Of a DNA stretch of 64,000 nt, positions 52,926 through 62,335 are shown piece by piece. Origin of the DNA: Pseudoalteromonas xiamenensis (GTDB taxonomy: Bacteria > Pseudomonadota > Gammaproteobacteria > Enterobacterales > Alteromonadaceae). Every line of letters begins with the position of its first letter. Within the stretch, counting starts at the first letter, position 1. The DNA lies in NCBI RefSeq assembly GCF_030994125.1, contig NZ_CP099917.1, positions 3,580,001 to 3,644,000 of the forward strand, written 5' to 3'. Below the pieces are notes generated by a model. The model had not been told where the DNA came from, made no database searches, and saw only the letters and a list, made by a program, of their open reading frames with translations. Made by a program: the position numbers and the translations under genes.

Positions 52926-55900
52926 TCCGTCTACTATGCCGCTTACCGGCCACGCGCTCATCGAAGCCAGTGCAGGCACCGGAAAGACTTACACCATTAC
53001 TGGGTTGTATCTGCGTTATTTACTGGGCATGTACGGCGTAACTGGAGAGAGTGCAGAGCCACTTCCGATTGATAAAATTTTAGTTGTGACGTTTACCGAT
53101 GCCGCAACCCAAGAGATTAAAGACCGAGTTAGAAAGCGTATTGTTGATGCACGAGACGCGCTCATCGGTGCGCCAGTTAAAGATGCGCTGATCCATGAGA
53201 TTTTGTCGCGCATAGAGAATAAGCATACCGCCTTTGACTTACTGGATGCGGCTGCGAAAAGTATGGATGAAGCGGCCATCTTTACGATTCATGGTTTCTG
53301 CCAAAGAATGTTGAAACAGCATGCTTTTGAGTCCAATCTTGCGTTTAATCAGCAATTTATCTTGGATCAACGAGAACTAATTGAGCAAGCGGTTCATGAT
53401 TACTGGCGTCAGTTTGTGTACCCGTTAGATTTGGAAAAAACGAAAACCATTCTTGATGTTTTCGCAACCCCTGCCCAATTGTTAAAAGCGGTAGCACCTT
53501 TCATCAGTAACACTTCAGTTGTACTTGAGCCAGTAGTGACGTTGTCAGAAGTCCTCGCGGCGAAAACAACTTATCAAAATGACGTTATTGATTTTAAAGA
53601 AGCCCTCGTTGAACAAGGCTTCATTGAAGCGATTGAAGCATCGGACATTAGCGGAAATAAACCGCCTAAACACAAAGCTAATCTGAGTGCTTTAAAGACA
53701 TACATTACCAGCACTGATTGGTGGTTTGAGTTTGGCTCAAGCAACAAATCATTTGAAACGTGGTCAACGGAGAGTGTTTCTCAGCCAGAAATCTATAAGA
53801 AAAATGGGCAACCATTTCACCATCCACTGACTGCACAATTTGATCATTTAGCAAAGTTACACCATATCGTTAAATATCAGCTACCGATTGCGATTATGCA
53901 AGAATCACTCGCGGCTATCCGCGAGAAGCTTATCAGCCACAAAGAAAAATTCGGGATCTTAACACCAGATGATTTGTTAACAAGATTGCATTCTGCACTT
54001 CATGGTATGCTTGGCGAGGCACTGGCAAAAAATATTGCTGGACAATACCCCGTTGCACTTATTGATGAGTTTCAAGATACCGACCCCATTCAATATGGCA
54101 TATTTAACACTATCTACAACTCAAGCGTGGAAATTAATGACTTGCCACAATTGACGATGATAGGCGACCCCAAACAAGCAATTTATGGTTTTCGCGGTGC
54201 GGATATTTTCACCTACATCACTGCGAAGCACACCGTTGATGTGGAAAGGCAATTTACACTTGCGAAAAATTTCCGGTCCGATAAAGCCGTTGTGGATGCC
54301 GTTAATGCAGTTTTTACACAGCATGAAAACAGCTTCATTTTTAACCGTGATATTCCTTTTCAAAAAGTAGATGCACAAGGAAAATCGGAGTCTGATACCT
54401 TGACCATCGAAGGACAAAAACCTTCGCCTTTGGCCTTTAATGTATTATGTGATGACCAGGATGTCACATCTAAGAGTTCAGCTATACCCCAATTAGCTGA
54501 AGCATTTTCGGCAGACATCGCTGCTTTGTTAAATAAAGCGAAGCATGGTCATGCTCGAATTGGTGACAAGGTTATTGAAGCAAGCGACATTTGTGTCTTG
54601 GTTCGCGATAGGCAGGAAGCCAGTGCAATGAAGCAGGCTCTGTCGGCGGTTGGCGTCAGTAGTGTCTTTCTCTCTAGAGACAGTGTATTCAAGCAACCAA
54701 TTGCTCGGGATTTGTATCACTTTGTTTCGGTACTACACGGTAAATATGACGAAGGACTGATCAGAGGTGTGTTAGCTGGCCCGTTATTTGGTCTAACTCA
54801 TCAGGCACTTTACAATCTCCAACAAGACGAGCGTGCTTGGCAACATTACTTAGATAGATTCTTTTTGCTAAGAAAGTCGTGGGACAGGCAAGGGGCCATG
54901 GCGATGTTGGAATTATTATTGGTCGACAATGCGCTCCCTCGACTTTGGGCTACCCGAGGTTTCAATGTGGAACGAATACTGACGGATTATAGACACCTAG
55001 CAGAACTCCTTCAGCAAAAACAGCTAGAACTGGAAGGAACACATCGAGTTATACGATGGCTTAATCAACAGCTTGCAGATACGGCTAACGACGGCATGCA
55101 GTTACGCTTAGAAAGTGACGCGGACTTAGTTAAAATTATAACGATGCATGCATCGAAAGGGCTAGAATATCCAATTGTTTACTTACCTTTTGCAACAAGC
55201 TACCGCGAAACTGATGAAGCGAAGTTCCACAAAGATGGCAAGACTTTCGTTGACCTTCAGAAATCAGACGCGGCATTAGCCGCTGCACAAAAAGAGCGTT
55301 TGGCAGAAGACATTCGACTTTTATACGTTGCGCTAACGCGAGCTGTGCACCATTGTTCAATCGGACTGTTTAACGTCGGTATGGGACGCAGTAAAAAATT
55401 AGCGATAACCTCTACAGCGCTTGGTTTTGTGTTGTTTGGAGCCAGAGAATTTTCTGCGGCAGATGAATGGCATCAGGCGTTAGGCACCATCATCAAAGAG
55501 CAGGGCCTAACGCTGCGTTTGTTGAAGGGGGAAATCGACGCGGTCGCGTTACCGGCTGAAACGAGAAGCAAAATGCCTCTAACCGTAAGGGAATTTGTCG
55601 GTCAGGTTGAACGAAACTGGCGCTCAACCAGTTTCAGTCAACTGACGTATCACACCAGCTCGGATGAAAGGCCCATAGGAGCGATCGATGAAAATCATCT
55701 GCTGGATTTACCCACTCAAGTTGACGACGCATTATCAAGTTACAACTTTCCTAAAGGTGCCAAAGCAGGTAGTTGCCTGCATGAAATTTTCGAGCTAATT
55801 GATTTTAACGCACCGAATACACCGAGTGGCGAAAAAATCACCTTAAGTGAAGCCGTAGAAAAGAGTCTTACTAAATATTCAATTGAGGATAAATGGCAAG

Positions 55901-56460
55901 AAACGACCTGTAAATGGGTCACACAGTGCTTGAACGCCACATTGCTTGTTGACGGTGAGCAGTCGCTTTCGCTGCAAAAACTTACGATGGCACAGTGTTT
56001 AGTTGAGATGGAGTTTCATCTGCCATTGAAGCCACTTACCGCGTTGAAACTCAATCAGCTTTTAACTCGGATCACAGGGCATTCGGCGTATCTTCATTTT
56101 GATGAGGTACAGGGTCTGCTAAAAGGGTTTATTGATTTGATTTTCGAATGGCAAGGGCGCTATTTTGTATTGGATTATAAATCAAATTATTTGGGAGACA
56201 GCCCTGATGACTATGATTTTGAAAATCTTCAAACCGCGATGAATAGTCACCAATATCATCTGCAATACATCATTTATACAGTGGCTCTCCACCGCTTACT
56301 TAAATTTCGAGTGGCAAACTATGACCCTGACATTCATTTAGGGGGTTCACTCTACTTGTTTTTACGAGCGTTGCCGGATAACCAAGGAATTTACTTCAAT
56401 CGACTCACAAACTCAGATTTGGCCGAATTTGACGCATTATTTGTTGAGGGGGAAGATTAA
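52912..56460 (+). CDS. recB: Exonuclease V beta subunit RecB
   Basis: About 1182 residues (E. coli 1180). An SF1A 3'-5' helicase domain carries Walker A EASAGTGKTYTITGLYLRYL near residue 20, LIDEFQDTDP, GDPKQAIYGFRGAD and MHASKGLEYPIVYLPF. A C-terminal PD-(D/E)XK nuclease domain has LKGFIDLIFEW and VLDYKSNYLG, retaining the catalytic Asp and Asp-x-Lys. It repairs double-strand breaks with RecC and RecD. The ATG at 52912 is chosen over an in-frame TTG at 52906 because GAGGTGA lies 7 bases before it; it overlaps the recC end by 14 bases, so translation is coupled. Confidence 0.95.
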   Translation: MRVLNPSTMPLTGHALIEASAGTGKTYTITGLYLRYLLGMYGVTGESAEPLPIDKILVVTFTDAATQEIKDRVRKRIVDARDALIGAPVKDALIHEILSRIENKHTAFDLLDAAAKSMDEAAIFTIHGFCQRMLKQHAFESNLAFNQQFILDQRELIEQAVHDYWRQFVYPLDLEKTKTILDVFATPAQLLKAVAPFISNTSVVLEPVVTLSEVLAAKTTYQNDVIDFKEALVEQGFIEAIEASDISGNKPPKHKANLSALKTYITSTDWWFEFGSSNKSFETWSTESVSQPEIYKKNGQPFHHPLTAQFDHLAKLHHIVKYQLPIAIMQESLAAIREKLISHKEKFGILTPDDLLTRLHSALHGMLGEALAKNIAGQYPVALIDEFQDTDPIQYGIFNTIYNSSVEINDLPQLTMIGDPKQAIYGFRGADIFTYITAKHTVDVERQFTLAKNFRSDKAVVDAVNAVFTQHENSFIFNRDIPFQKVDAQGKSESDTLTIEGQKPSPLAFNVLCDDQDVTSKSSAIPQLAEAFSADIAALLNKAKHGHARIGDKVIEASDICVLVRDRQEASAMKQALSAVGVSSVFLSRDSVFKQPIARDLYHFVSVLHGKYDEGLIRGVLAGPLFGLTHQALYNLQQDERAWQHYLDRFFLLRKSWDRQGAMAMLELLLVDNALPRLWATRGFNVERILTDYRHLAELLQQKQLELEGTHRVIRWLNQQLADTANDGMQLRLESDADLVKIITMHASKGLEYPIVYLPFATSYRETDEAKFHKDGKTFVDLQKSDAALAAAQKERLAEDIRLLYVALTRAVHHCSIGLFNVGMGRSKKLAITSTALGFVLFGAREFSAADEWHQALGTIIKEQGLTLRLLKGEIDAVALPAETRSKMPLTVREFVGQVERNWRSTSFSQLTYHTSSDERPIGAIDENHLLDLPTQVDDALSSYNFPKGAKAGSCLHEIFELIDFNAPNTPSGEKITLSEAVEKSLTKYSIEDKWQETTCKWVTQCLNATLLVDGEQSLSLQKLTMAQCLVEMEFHLPLKPLTALKLNQLLTRITGHSAYLHFDEVQGLLKGFIDLIFEWQGRYFVLDYKSNYLGDSPDDYDFENLQTAMNSHQYHLQYIIYTVALHRLLKFRVANYDPDIHLGGSLYLFLRALPDNQGIYFNRLTNSDLAEFDALFVEGED

Positions 56461-56462
56461 AA

Positions 56463-58352
56463 ATGTCCATGCAAGTTGGTTTTGATTTCGAAGCACGTGA
56501 AGTGGATGTCGCTCAATTTACCAAGCACCTCTTGACGATCGGAAAAGTAAGGCACAGTGATGTAAAACTAGCAAAGATGGTCGCCTTTGATAACGACGCC
56601 GTCTATTTCTTAGTTTTGTTGCTGCTCATTGCTGAGCAACAACAGCATACCTGTTTAGACTTGCGCCTTATTGACTGGACGAACCCTTTCGGATTGAGAG
56701 ATAGGGATCAGACCATTGATTTTCCGCTTGATGTTATTGCTATTAAGGGCGCGGATGACGCAGTCGATTTACTCGAAAAACACCCGGCGATAGGTGAGCA
56801 TAAACCGCTTTCCCTCTTTGGTTCAAAGCTCTATCTCTCGAGGCAGGCTCGTTACGAATCAACGCTTAGTCAGCGCTTTCTTGAAATGGCGAATCGTCAA
56901 GTCAAAGTGGATACGGAACAACTGAAAAGGTTATTGGCTGAGTACTTTCCAAAACAAAGCGATGAAATAGATTGGCAAAAAGTCGCATGTGCAAATGCGG
57001 TTTTAAATGGCTTCTCCATTATTACCGGAGGCCCAGGAACTGGAAAAACGACCACTGTTACAAAATTATTGGCGATTTTACAGTCTTTATATCAAGGTGC
57101 ACCACTTAGCATAAAGCTGGTGGCACCGACAGGTAAAGCGGCAGCTAGGTTAAGCGAGTCGATAAAATCGGCCAAACATAAATTAGCACTGCCAGAGATG
57201 TTGTCTACGCAGATCCCAGAAGATGGGCAGACGCTTCATCGTTTACTGGGCGTCATTCCTTTTTCAAATAAATTTAGACACAATGAATCCAACCCTTTGC
57301 ACTTAGACGTGTTGATCGTCGATGAAGCGTCTATGGTTGATTTATCGTTGATGGCAAAATTGGTAAAGGCGTTGCCAAAAGGCGCGCGCTTAATTTTGTT
57401 GGGAGATAAAGACCAGCTTGCGTCGGTTGATACTGGCTGTGTGTTGGGTGATTTGTGTCAAAAGCTAACGTTAGGCGCAACACCCAGTTATTCGTCGCAA
57501 CACCGACTCCAACTAGAGAACTTATGCGAAGCGGTATTTTCGACTGAAGTGAGTGAGCAAGATGACTTTAAGCTTCGAGATTCCTTGTCGTTCTTGCAAA
57601 AAAGTCACCGCTTCAATGAGCAAAGTGGCATTGGTCAGCTGGCACTTGCGGTTAACAGAAATGACTCTAGGCACCTAGATTGGGTCTTGGCACAAGGCTT
57701 TGAGGACATCCAACTAGAAAACTTGTCTCAGCAAAGTTACACAAATCTTATTCTTGGTTCAGCAAAGCGCTACGCACAGTATTTAACCGCGATAGCTCAG
57801 AGTGAAAAGCCCATCAAGGTTCACGAATTGTTTAACCAATATCGTTTGTTATGTGCAGTGCGAGAAGGCGCGTATGGTGCAAACGAGTTGAACTTTAAGA
57901 TAGAACAGGCGCTAGTTCAACAAGGGTTGATATTGCGAACAGGGCGGTTTTATTTGGGTATGCCAATCATGATCACACACAACGATTACCAACTTAAATT
58001 GTTTAATGGTGATATTGGTATACTGATGTTAGATGACGATGGCGAGCTTAAAGCAAGCTTTATCGACGACGCAGGTGAAACGCGTTTCTTCTATCCTGCA
58101 CGGTTACCTCAATTTGAGTTGGCCTACGTGATGACGATACATAAGTCACAAGGTTCTGAGTTCCCACATACTGCAATACTGCTTCCTCCTATGCAAAAAG
58201 CGCAACAGGGGATCAACCGACAACTCGTCTACACAGGTATTACGCGAGCGAAGAATAAACTCGAATTAGTTGCCCAGCCTGAAGTATTAAAACTGGCAAT
58301 GCGCAAATCGGTGCAGCGGAGTTCTGGACTCTATGAACGTTTGATTGGTTAA
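56463..58352 (+). CDS. recD: Exonuclease V alpha subunit RecD
   Basis: A 629-residue SF1B 5'-3' helicase (E. coli 608). Motifs: Walker A TGGPGTGKTTTVTKLLAIL (around 188-206), VAPTGKAAARLSESI, VDEASMVDLSLM, LLGDKDQLASVDTG, and the C-terminal TIHKSQGSEFPH plus VYTGITRAK. It starts 2 bases after the recB stop, completing recC-recB-recD. A second Met at codon 3 is an alternative start. A terminator follows, so the three genes form one transcription unit. Confidence 0.95.
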   Translation: MSMQVGFDFEAREVDVAQFTKHLLTIGKVRHSDVKLAKMVAFDNDAVYFLVLLLLIAEQQQHTCLDLRLIDWTNPFGLRDRDQTIDFPLDVIAIKGADDAVDLLEKHPAIGEHKPLSLFGSKLYLSRQARYESTLSQRFLEMANRQVKVDTEQLKRLLAEYFPKQSDEIDWQKVACANAVLNGFSIITGGPGTGKTTTVTKLLAILQSLYQGAPLSIKLVAPTGKAAARLSESIKSAKHKLALPEMLSTQIPEDGQTLHRLLGVIPFSNKFRHNESNPLHLDVLIVDEASMVDLSLMAKLVKALPKGARLILLGDKDQLASVDTGCVLGDLCQKLTLGATPSYSSQHRLQLENLCEAVFSTEVSEQDDFKLRDSLSFLQKSHRFNEQSGIGQLALAVNRNDSRHLDWVLAQGFEDIQLENLSQQSYTNLILGSAKRYAQYLTAIAQSEKPIKVHELFNQYRLLCAVREGAYGANELNFKIEQALVQQGLILRTGRFYLGMPIMITHNDYQLKLFNGDIGILMLDDDGELKASFIDDAGETRFFYPARLPQFELAYVMTIHKSQGSEFPHTAILLPPMQKAQQGINRQLVYTGITRAKNKLELVAQPEVLKLAMRKSVQRSSGLYERLIG

Positions 58353-58365
58353 TTGATAAAGGATA

Positions 58366-58399
58366 GGCGGGCACAGGTGGCTATGTGCCCACTTTTTTA
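58366..58399 (+). terminator. Intrinsic terminator of recCBD
   Basis: GGGCACA (58369-58375) and TGTGCCC (58384-58390) form a 7-bp stem with an 8-base loop, followed by ACTTTTTT. Confidence 0.82.
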
Positions 58400-58414
58400 C
58401 TTGGGAATGGGTTG

Positions 58415-59701
58415 TTATTTTAGGTAATCCACTGCAATTTGTGTCAAAGTGCGTACGCCGACTTGAAGCGCTGGCTCATCAACATAAAAACGCGGTGAAT
58501 GGTTGCTTGCTGATTTATCCAACGGTGTGTCTTTTGGCGTCACCCCGAGAAAGAAAAAAAGTCCTGGTGTCTCCAAGGCATAATAAGAAAAATCTTCAGC
58601 GCCAGTGACGAGAGGAACTTCCATGACGTTTTCATCACCGGCTACACGTTTTACCGATGGGATCATTTTTGCGGTCAGAGTAGGATCGTTTACTGTTACT
58701 GGATAGCCATGCTTAATTTTAACCTCTGCCGTTGCGCCTTGCGATTTAGCCACTGTTTCAGCCGTAAACACGAGCTTTTCTTTGATGTCGGCCCGCATAT
58801 CTTGGTCGAAACTGCGGATAGTGCCAATTAGCGAGACGTCGTCAGGAATAATGTTCGATCGGATCCCGCCATTTATTGCCCCAAAGGACACTACCGATGG
58901 AGCTTTGGTCACATCAACCTGTCGAGAGGCGATGGTTTGTGTTGCCATAATGACTTGTGCGGCGGTAACAATAGGATCTACACCATTCCATGGGCGTGAA
59001 CCATGCGTTTGTTTTCCATGAATGGTCATCTCGAAAGAATCTTCACTCGCCATGAGAGGGCCACTCCGGTAACCGATTTGCCCAGAATGTAGGCGGTTGG
59101 TGACGTGCAATCCAAAAACGGCTTCAGGCTTGATGTCCTTGAATAGACCTTGTTTGAGCATTAATGCTGCGCCACCTTCTTCACCTTCTGGTGCCCCTTC
59201 TTCAGCCGGTTGGAAAATAAACATTACATTCCCAGCGAGCTGATCTTTCATGGTGGTTAATTGATGCGCTACGCCAAGTAATATAGCGACGTGGTTATCG
59301 TGTCCACAAGCATGCATAACACCCACTGTTTGACCTCGATATGTTGCGGTTTGTTTCGACGCAAAGGGTAGGTCGACTTGCTCTGTGACGGGTAATGCAT
59401 CCATATCGGCTCGAAAAGCGATAGTCGGGCCGGGTTTTGTCCCCTTTAATATTGCGACAACACCGGTATGTGCTATGCCAGTTTGAACCTCTAAACCTAG
59501 CGCTTCGAGGTAATCTGAAATCGTTTGACTGGTTTTAAATTCACGGTTACTCAGCTCTGGAAACTCGTGAAAATGTCTCCGCCAGTCGATCACTTTTTGC
59601 TGTAAATCGGCGGAAATGGAAACGGCTGAATTCTGTTGTGCCGAGACTGACAGTGTACTAAGAGCAAGAACTAGAGATAAAGAGAGTGTTGATAAGCGCA
59701 T
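58415..59701 (-). CDS. Secreted M20 family amidohydrolase/peptidase
   Basis: A 428-residue M20D-type metallohydrolase (hippurate hydrolase/aminoacylase group) with a Sec signal peptide (residues about 1-21, cleavage near VSAQQN), so periplasmic or exported. Metal and catalytic motifs: AFRADMDALP (about 95-104), HACGHDNH (130-137), QPAEEG (164-169), the dimerisation-domain His in GKQTHGSRPW, and the C-terminal NHSPRFYVDEPAL. It would release amino acids from N-acyl or amide conjugates. It converges on recD and is monocistronic. The precise substrate cannot be told. Confidence 0.9.
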   Translation of the reverse strand: MRLSTLSLSLVLALSTLSVSAQQNSAVSISADLQQKVIDWRRHFHEFPELSNREFKTSQTISDYLEALGLEVQTGIAHTGVVAILKGTKPGPTIAFRADMDALPVTEQVDLPFASKQTATYRGQTVGVMHACGHDNHVAILLGVAHQLTTMKDQLAGNVMFIFQPAEEGAPEGEEGGAALMLKQGLFKDIKPEAVFGLHVTNRLHSGQIGYRSGPLMASEDSFEMTIHGKQTHGSRPWNGVDPIVTAAQVIMATQTIASRQVDVTKAPSVVSFGAINGGIRSNIIPDDVSLIGTIRSFDQDMRADIKEKLVFTAETVAKSQGATAEVKIKHGYPVTVNDPTLTAKMIPSVKRVAGDENVMEVPLVTGAEDFSYYALETPGLFFFLGVTPKDTPLDKSASNHSPRFYVDEPALQVGVRTLTQIAVDYLK

Positions 59702-60496
59702 TGTGCTTCCTTTTTCTTTTTAGCCTATGGTGCAATCGAAAACCATGAAAGAAATTTGCGTTAAACCGTCGTAACTTTGAGTCAATCTAAGCGAATTCAT
59801 TTAGAAAACGCCAAAATACAAGTTTGGTTTGTGTCGATTTCAAATAGTGTCGCCAATATTTACACTGTCTAATTCCTGCGGGTCGATGCGACAAGGGGGC
59901 TGGTAAACGATAGACAAACGCGACTGATTCCCCGACAAAGGACTCGCGCGTATTTAGAGGTAAGATACTTGCGACACTGTATGCAAGAACAAGGACATTG
60001 TGTAAATCATCACGCGGAAAGAGTGGTGCATGTATAGCAATGCATGCTAGTAGTATAGTCCTTAGCTGCTGAGCAATTTAGCGCGGTATGCACGAGTCCA
60101 ACCCACGTCCCAAAGCGAAGTGAAACCGTCAGCTTTACCGAATTGGACCTGTAAGGTCTGTGGATACGTGGGATTGAGTTTGAAATTGATGTTCACCGCA
60201 CAAAGGCACAATCAAAAGGACGCAATGGCAGATATCCGACAGAGTTAGCCGCGTAAACGAGACTGGCGCGTAAATGGCTATTAACTATTCACTCGAAATC
60301 GGCATACTACTTATCCGAAACAAGTAACGGAATTACTATTGGGAACGAAAATTTAGCTTTTTTATTTACCGAAATTGACGAAATGCTTAGTACATTTGAA
60401 GAACTCGAAAAGTTAAAGTGGGATTGATAAAACGTGACAAGACCATAATGATGGCGCGTTGGGCAGTAAAAGCTTGGATGTGGTTAAATATCAGAA
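59702..60496. other. Gene-free, degraded intergenic region
   Basis: About 800 bases without an intact gene. A plus-strand frame at 59921-60037 reads QEQGHCVNHHAERV, faintly like the QGxxVNHxRV segment of IS3-type transposases, but too short to call. Elsewhere only short, stop-riddled frames occur. Together with the IS110 remnant next to it this looks like decayed mobile DNA. Confidence 0.4.
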
Positions 60497-60670
60497 TCAA
60501 GAAATCAAAGTAGAAGAAATTAGTCGGCCGATGTGTGAAGCGACTTTAGCGGAGGAAATTCGCCCTAAATGAACGGGTTTAGCATCTCGTTGTTCTTCAC
60601 AATAAGCGACTACAACGAACGCTTTATGAGTATCTAAGGCGATAAAAAGTATGCTATGTTTATTCAGACT
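60497..60670 (-). pseudogene. IS110-family transposase, N-terminal remnant
   Basis: Read on the minus strand, the fragment gives NKHSILFIALDTHKAFVVVA, then YCEEQRDAKPVHLGRISSAK. This matches the IS110-type (DEDD) transposase N-terminus, with the first catalytic Asp in ALDTHK. Similarity is lost after about 50 residues and a stop follows; there is no ATG in the usual place. The rest of the transposase is absent, so this is a dead fragment of an old insertion. Confidence 0.7.
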
Positions 60671-60785
60671 AGCCCCTGCTGTTTAGTTATTTGACAAACT
60701 AATTATGGCCTTGGCTTTTTAGCTATCCCACGAAAATGCGGAGTCTGGCACCGTCTGGGAGTCATTATATCTAAAGGAAAATCCG

Positions 60786-61385
60786 ATGCCCGAACAAGAA
60801 ATCACGCGATTTACAGACTCTCTGTCTTTGGCTATTGAGAAATTATATAAAACTGGCGGTTTCGCATTAGCTTTTGGATTTTCGGGTATAGTCCTAATTC
60901 TCGGGGCAAATATATTTGGGCACGATCACGCGATATGGATAATTGCACTAGGTGCTATTCTTACATTTATATGTCTAGGCTTTTTTCTTTATACAACTTT
61001 AAGAGGTAATAAAGAGATCACAAAATCGATTAAAGACAATAAAGAAGCTGTGGATGCTGTTCAAGATATATCTCTTCAGTTAACAAAGCTCACAAATACT
61101 GCCCAAGCCTACAGCTTCAAAAATATAGAAAAGATAAATAAAACTCTTGAAATTGCCATACCTCAACTTAAGCCAGTTCCATTTTTGGGCGATAAAATAG
61201 AAGAATACGGCTTAAATAAAGTAGGCTCAATTTCTAAACTCATCGTAGAGAACTCAGAAAAAGTTGAGAATATTGTTTCTGATATTGAACAGGCACTTAT
61301 AAATGCAGATCATAGGAAATTAAAGACTTACTCTAAAGACTTGGCCGACCTAGTTTCTTCAATGAAACAACAACTAAAACAATAA
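60786..61385 (+). CDS. Orphan membrane protein with two TM segments and a coiled-coil tail
   Basis: 199 residues, family not recognised. Two hydrophobic segments (about 24-44 and 48-71) form a hairpin in the inner membrane, with both ends probably cytoplasmic. The remainder (about 75-199) is polar and helical with heptad-like stretches (NKEITKSIKDNKEAVDAVQD, KIEEYGLNKVG, KVENIVSDIEQAL). AAAGGAAAA gives a reasonable ribosome site before the ATG. It stands alone between IS debris and hairpin-rich DNA, and its A/T-ending codons and AGA/ATA use look richer than in the neighbours, which suggests horizontal acquisition (by eye only). A toxin/immunity or phage-defence accessory role is possible but unsupported. 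Confidence 0.6.
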   Translation: MPEQEITRFTDSLSLAIEKLYKTGGFALAFGFSGIVLILGANIFGHDHAIWIIALGAILTFICLGFFLYTTLRGNKEITKSIKDNKEAVDAVQDISLQLTKLTNTAQAYSFKNIEKINKTLEIAIPQLKPVPFLGDKIEEYGLNKVGSISKLIVENSEKVENIVSDIEQALINADHRKLKTYSKDLADLVSSMKQQLKQ

Positions 61386-61751
61386 AACATAATTGGATAG
61401 CCGGAGTCGGAGGTATCTAGCCTCCAGTCCCCACATCACCCATCATGTGAGTCCGTAATGGGCGGCTCATCGCCCGTCATAAATATTGATCCAGATATCC
61501 CTGAACGACACTAAATCTTGTGAAGCCAAATAGTCATTTCTTTGCACAATGTTAATTCCTTTTGTTTATTTTATGTTTAAGAACAAAACGGTATTCGATG
61601 ATGAACGTTTTTTAAAAAAAAGATTGTATCCAACGTTATTCTGATTTCACAGTATGTGTAACGAGCGTCTTGATTAGATTTACGACGATTGACTTTTAAG
61701 GTTGGACGTGTTTTAACCTTATTTTAAAGTAACTACTCTAAGAACAAAAAT
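61386..61751. other. Intergenic region with two short dyads
   Basis: About 370 bases. GGAGG-TATCTA-CCTCC-type pairing occurs near 61413-61431, and GGGCG / CGCCC near 61458-61475. Neither has a T tract. No gene is seen; the G/C-rich dyads contrast with the AT-rich remainder and may be the border of the inserted segment. Confidence 0.35.
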
Positions 61752-62264
61752 ATGAAAACGTTGGTTGAACAGCTCAGTCAGTACGCACGGTATCATCGTG
61801 ATAAAAGAAACATCGCGACCCATTTTATCGGTATTCCGCTTATTGTGATTGCCGTGATGTATTTGCTTTATTTCCCCGTGTTGGCGGTTGATTCAGTCAC
61901 CATCACCGCAACGTTAGTCGTGATAGCCTTATCACTTGCTTACTATATATTGCTCAGTCTATCACTTGGTTTCGCGATGGCCATTGCATTTGCTGCGATG
62001 TATGCGATTGTTTGTTATTCAGCACCTTATCTCGTTTCTTTTACAGATTATGGTATGTCGATTACAGGCGTTGTGTTGTTCGTGGTGGGTTGGATATTTC
62101 AATTTGTGGGTCATTATTACGAGGGGAAAAAGCCTGCATTTGTTGATGACTTGATTGGGCTTGCTATTGGTCCACTTTTTGTGATGGCTGAATTCTTGTT
62201 TGTCTTAGGATTACACAAAGCACTGGAAGAAGACATTATTCGCGAAGCAGGTGAATACCGTTAG
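61752..62264 (+). CDS. Mpo1-like (DUF962) membrane protein
   Basis: A 170-residue protein with four or five hydrophobic segments. Family signatures are HRDKRNIATHFIGIPL near residues 15-30 and QFVGHYYEGKKPAFVDDLI near 118-136, whose His residues would bind iron. Yeast Mpo1 is a dioxygenase for 2-hydroxy fatty acid alpha-oxidation in phytosphingosine breakdown; the bacterial substrate is not established. Inner membrane. It converges on the FHA gene with a strong dyad between them. Confidence 0.85.
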   Translation: MKTLVEQLSQYARYHRDKRNIATHFIGIPLIVIAVMYLLYFPVLAVDSVTITATLVVIALSLAYYILLSLSLGFAMAIAFAAMYAIVCYSAPYLVSFTDYGMSITGVVLFVVGWIFQFVGHYYEGKKPAFVDDLIGLAIGPLFVMAEFLFVLGLHKALEEDIIREAGEYR

Positions 62265-62287
62265 ATTCAGTCAAGCTAAGCAAGGTT

Positions 62288-62325
62288 TGAAAATGACGCA
62301 TTCTTGAACGACCAAGAATGCGTCA
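62288..62325 (-). terminator. Terminator dyad between convergent genes
   Basis: A perfect 12-bp stem TGACGCATTCTT / AAGAATGCGTCA (62294-62305 and 62314-62325) with an 8-base loop. On the minus strand it is followed by TTTTCAAA, fitting termination of the FHA gene; it may also act on the plus strand. Confidence 0.72.
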
Positions 62326-62335
62326 AATGAGGGAG

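Noticed and set aside
59921..60037. Possible IS3-type transposase fragment
   Set aside because: Only a short QGHxVNH-like match in 39 codons; too little to annotate as an element.
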